Notes under the pieces: model-generated
What the model was told of the DNA's origin: nothing
Seen by the model: the letters and a program-made list of their open reading frames with translations, nothing else
Databases searched by the model: none
Translations under genes and position numbers: made by a program
Shown here: one piece after another, positions 6,712-8,527 of the stretch
How positions within the stretch are numbered: position 1 is the first letter of the stretch
How the letters are laid out: each line of letters opens with the position of its first letter
From: Actinomycetes bacterium
GTDB lineage: Bacteria; Actinomycetota; Acidimicrobiia; Acidimicrobiales; Palsa-688
Direction: 5' to 3'
Length of the DNA stretch: 8,527 bases
Assembly (NCBI GenBank): GCA_021798075.1
Contig: JAJZYO010000068.1
Span: 1-8,527 of the forward strand

Positions 6712-7067
6712 GGGCGACGAAGTGCGCTCTTCGGTTGGCCGTCCTGGGCCTACTGAGCGAGCTATGCCATCACCGCGGGACCGTCGAAAGGCGGTCCAAA
6801 CGCTACTTTCAAGCCGGAGCGCCCCAGGAACGACTCGGCCGAGGGTCGGGCGGGTCAAGCGCTAGCTCTCGACCGCTGGGACCCAGAGCATCGAGCCCCT
6901 CCACCTTTTCGAACCGCTCGCCGCACAAGTCGGACCGTTCGTGAGGGCGGCGCGACAACCCTGGTGCTCCCCCGCTCCCCACTCGCCGGGCCAGTTTTAT
7001 GACCTTGTGCGCCTGTCTACTGTCCATGCGAGCCGGGTGGGCCCGCAGAGCGGACCTCAGGGCCGGA
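6712..7067. other. Intergenic stretch without a supportable gene
   Basis: Between the deaminase and the PIN-domain relic I find no ORF with a ribosome binding site, recognisable motif or convincing codon bias on either strand. It contains one perfect hairpin (6778-6797). Given that the flanking relic is decayed, it may hold further gene debris, for instance a lost antitoxin, but nothing is recognisable. Confidence 0.5.
6778..6797 (+). terminator. Hairpin 66 bases after the deaminase stop (possible terminator)
   Basis: GGACCG at 6778-6783 pairs with CGGTCC at 6792-6797 across an 8-base loop. No T-tract follows. It is the best candidate for ending the deaminase transcript, but weak. Confidence 0.3.
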
Positions 7068-7379
7068 CTAGTTCGACGCGACGACCGGTGGCCCCGACCA
7101 GCCGGGAAAGGTCGCGGCGTCTTCGGTGATCATGATGTCGCCGTCCGCGGCCAAAGCCGCTACCGCCGCTTCCACCACGTCGGCCCGGCCGCTACGCCAG
7201 AACAGGGCGCCGTCAGCCCGGCCAAGGGCTTGGTCGAGCGGCCTTGTCTCCATGCCGGCAAGAGCCGCTGCCAGCCTTGCCTGGCCGGGCCCTCCCCTCC
7301 AGACCTGGCCCACTACCCCACCGTGGGTCAGCGGGGGCGAAAGCCGTCCAGGCGCCCCGGTGCCAACGTCAAATGCTAG
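7068..7379 (-). pseudogene. PIN-domain (VapC-like) toxin remnant, start lost and N-terminal part deleted
   Basis: PIN-domain VapC toxins are metal-dependent RNases. The reading frame gives LAFDVGTGA, then THGGVVGQVWRGG, LAGMETRPLDQALGRA, RADVVEAAVAALAADGD and ITED, close to actinobacterial PIN proteins with the pattern THGGVVGQVWR...QARLA..L.G.....LD...GR......G..DVV.A..A.LA.DGD...T.D. First, third and fourth acidic positions are readable. Missing are about 20-25 residues between FDVG and THGG, including the region with the second acidic residue, and the usual C-terminal VV.V strand is replaced by a short end. No ATG, GTG or TTG lies at the expected start; the frame stays open upstream only as antisense or overlapping sequence in the neighbouring lipoprotein gene. 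An internal GTG (in VVGQVW) could start a fragment. No VapB antitoxin is visible nearby. I read it as a relic. Confidence 0.65.
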
Positions 7380-8125
7380 GGACGAAGGACGACTGGGTGG
7401 GGTGGGGCTTCGACGTGAACGGGCGCCCCGAAGTCGGAAAGAGTCGTCAGGGTGGAGAACCTCAGCTTCCCGCTTCTCCCTTTGATGGTCTCCACCTCGT
7501 TGGACAAGCTGCGCCGGACACGGCCTTCGTGGTCCAGCCACACCTCCACGGCGGAGGGCCCGAGCCTGGTCCCTGACAAGTTCTGTGCCGGCATGGCCAC
7601 CCGGTACTCGGTCGTGTCGACGCCTGAGAGGCTGGCAGGGCCCACGACGCTAACCTTGCGGGCTCCTGAGAAGACACCAAGGGGGAGCACCTGGGCGGCG
7701 ACGGGCTGCCCGGCCTGTCGCACGTACCAGCGGGACAGGCCCAGGTAGCCGAGGACACCGCCACGCTCGGCGACGTCCTTTCGCGGTGGCACGAGGAACT
7801 TGTCGTACACGTCGCTGCCGACCTGGCGGACGTCTTCTACTGCATCGGACGACGACGCAGCGCCACTGTAAGTGACCATGCTCAGTTCCGAACGGGCAAA
7901 GTTCACCGAGCCTTCCATGGTGGAGGAGGCGCCGCCGGGCACGGTGTTGACCCTCACGAAGTGCGCCGAGCCGGCTGCCTCCGTGCGGCCGAGGGAGGCA
8001 TCGACGGCGGCGCGGGCCGCGGTGGTCGACGTTGCACAGTTCGCGAGCCCGGCAGTGCAAGTCGCGGCGACCATCACCGGCCAGCGGTACTTACTGCGCC
8101 GTCCACGGGGTGCGGGCGTGGTCAC
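7376..8125 (-). CDS. Predicted lipoprotein of the LprG/LppX/LolA-like type
   Basis: A 249-residue exported protein. The GTG start gives MTTPAPRGRRSKYRWP, a short hydrophobic core and a cysteine at residue 30 in L-A-N-C. The lipobox is imperfect: Asn at -1 is rare, where Gly, Ala or Ser is usual, so secretion without lipidation is possible. The mature part begins with a helix-like stretch (AARAAVDASLGRTEAAGSAH), followed by a GSVNF strand and DVRQVGSDVYDKF. Near the end come VEVWLDHEGRVRRS and LSDFGAPVHVEAPP. I associate the W.D..G.VRR and SDFG.PV.V.PP pattern with actinobacterial LprG/LppX-like proteins, whose half-barrel fold carries lipids. The lipid role is family knowledge, not shown here. 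Its TAG overlaps the start of the PIN relic frame. Spaced 146 bases from the divergent 8272 gene. Confidence 0.82.
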   Translation of the reverse strand: MTTPAPRGRRSKYRWPVMVAATCTAGLANCATSTTAARAAVDASLGRTEAAGSAHFVRVNTVPGGASSTMEGSVNFARSELSMVTYSGAASSSDAVEDVRQVGSDVYDKFLVPPRKDVAERGGVLGYLGLSRWYVRQAGQPVAAQVLPLGVFSGARKVSVVGPASLSGVDTTEYRVAMPAQNLSGTRLGPSAVEVWLDHEGRVRRSLSNEVETIKGRSGKLRFSTLTTLSDFGAPVHVEAPPHPVVLRP

Positions 8126-8132
8126 GCCACCA

Positions 8133-8138
8133 AGTATG
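8133..8138 (-). promoter_or_regulatory. Candidate -10 for a leaderless lipoprotein transcript
   Basis: On the minus strand CATACT is followed by seven bases and then the GTG of the lipoprotein gene at 8125, the geometry of a transcript that begins at its start codon. Only a weak GGTGG lies in between and no good -35 is visible, so this is suggestive only. Confidence 0.35.
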
Positions 8139-8259
8139 CAACGGGCAGGGAGGCCGAGGATTGCCGTGCAGGACTTTCGCCGGTCAGCGAACGCTCCGGT
8201 GGCTGCGAGCTGTGGCTGTCAGGCTGCCGCTCCGGCCTCGTGGGCAACGGCTTGGGCGT

Positions 8260-8265
8260 TAGGCT
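8260..8265 (+). promoter_or_regulatory. Candidate -10 for a leaderless transcript of the 8272 gene remnant
   Basis: TAGGCT fits the TAnnnT form common in high-GC actinobacteria and stands six bases before the ATG at 8272. No Shine-Dalgarno lies in the gap. It would support that 8272 was a genuine start before the gene decayed. Confidence 0.4.
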
Positions 8266-8271
8266 CACGGC

Positions 8272-8527
8272 ATGTCGGAGCGTGGCGAGCTGCTCGAACT
8301 TCTCTACGACGCCGCCGCCGGGCCCCTGCGCTTGCGGGGCGCGTCCGCTCCTGGGCCCACGTCGAACGCCAAAGGGCGGCCATGGGGCGGGACAGCCACC
8401 AGGGCATCAGCTATCTGACGCACCTCGCGACCACCCCCAGAGGCGGCCCCGAACCTCCCAAGGAATACGAGCACACGATCGACATGCGATAGCCTCGCCT
8501 GGGCCCGCGGCCACGGCCCGCTCCCCG
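8272..8527 (+). pseudogene. Frameshifted gene start, partial at window end, family unnamed
   Basis: From the ATG at 8272 the frame reads MSERGELLELLYDAAAGPL, with an acidic amphipathic start, and then loses sense after about 8334. One base missing near 8335-8336 moves the reading to GRVRSWAHVERQRAAMGR and then to EYEHTIDMR, ending at the TAG at 8490-8492. After that TAG a further shift gives SLAWARGHG, which resembles an L-A-W-P-D-R type continuation. I recall actinobacterial proteins with an N-terminus of the shape DAA......RG..R.W.HVER...A, but I cannot name the family with certainty. The window ends here. Two independent frame breaks suggest decay; a sequencing error could explain one. The partial extent beyond 8527 is unknown. 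Confidence 0.45.

Noticed and set aside
6900..6930. TTCGAA-containing stretch resembling a tRNA T-arm on the minus strand
   Set aside because: The flanking bases do not form the five-pair T stem, and no anticodon or acceptor stem can be drawn.
6809..7027. 72-codon minus-strand ORF in the gap
   Set aside because: No Shine-Dalgarno, no family resemblance and unremarkable third-position composition.
7872..8492. 206-codon plus-strand open frame spanning the lipoprotein N-terminus and the window end
   Set aside because: Its first part is antisense to the lipoprotein. Only the last part (from about 8337) carries meaningful text, which belongs to the frameshifted gene starting at 8272.

Overview
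The window looks like chromosomal DNA of a high-GC actinobacterium, most plausibly Acidimicrobiia. The base composition is strongly GC-biased, GTG starts are frequent, several genes look leaderless, and the large protease carries C-terminal repeats built on the pattern GYWLV..G.VFAFGDA, which I associate with secreted Acidimicrobiia proteins. The taxonomic call is inference from the sequence.

Layout: (1) 210-2882 (+), a secreted S8 (subtilisin-like) protease with an inserted beta-rich domain, a second copy of that domain after the catalytic core, low-complexity Thr/Pro and Gly/Pro linkers, and C-terminal repeats. (2) 2883-3713 (+), a broken mazEF toxin-antitoxin pair. Its palindromic operator candidate and a perfect Shine-Dalgarno are preserved. 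The antitoxin has a +1 frameshift and an in-frame TAG, and the toxin loses its family pattern after about residue 61. (3) 3661-5769 (-), a 702-residue lipoprotein with about eleven Asp-box (BNR-type) repeats, convergent with the toxin remnant. (4) 6028-6711 (+), a zinc-dependent nucleoside deaminase of the CMP/dCMP deaminase (TadA-like) superfamily, divergent from the lipoprotein. (5) 6712-7067, no gene I can support. (6) 7068-7379 (-), a remnant of a PIN-domain (VapC-like) toxin with no start codon. (7) 7376-8125 (-), a second lipoprotein resembling the LprG/LppX/LolA-like fold. (8) 8272 to the window end (+), a frameshifted gene start that also seems decayed.

The intact genes are mainly cell-surface or secreted products (protease, two lipoproteins) plus one cytoplasmic deaminase. 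No operon of intact genes is evident: each intact gene has its own start region, and the neighbours are convergent, divergent or separated by relics. The main theme is decay. Two unrelated toxin-antitoxin relics and one further frameshifted gene lie between healthy genes, all with lesions that an automatic gene caller would hide. I see no CRISPR array, rRNA, tRNA, insertion sequence or intact defence system.
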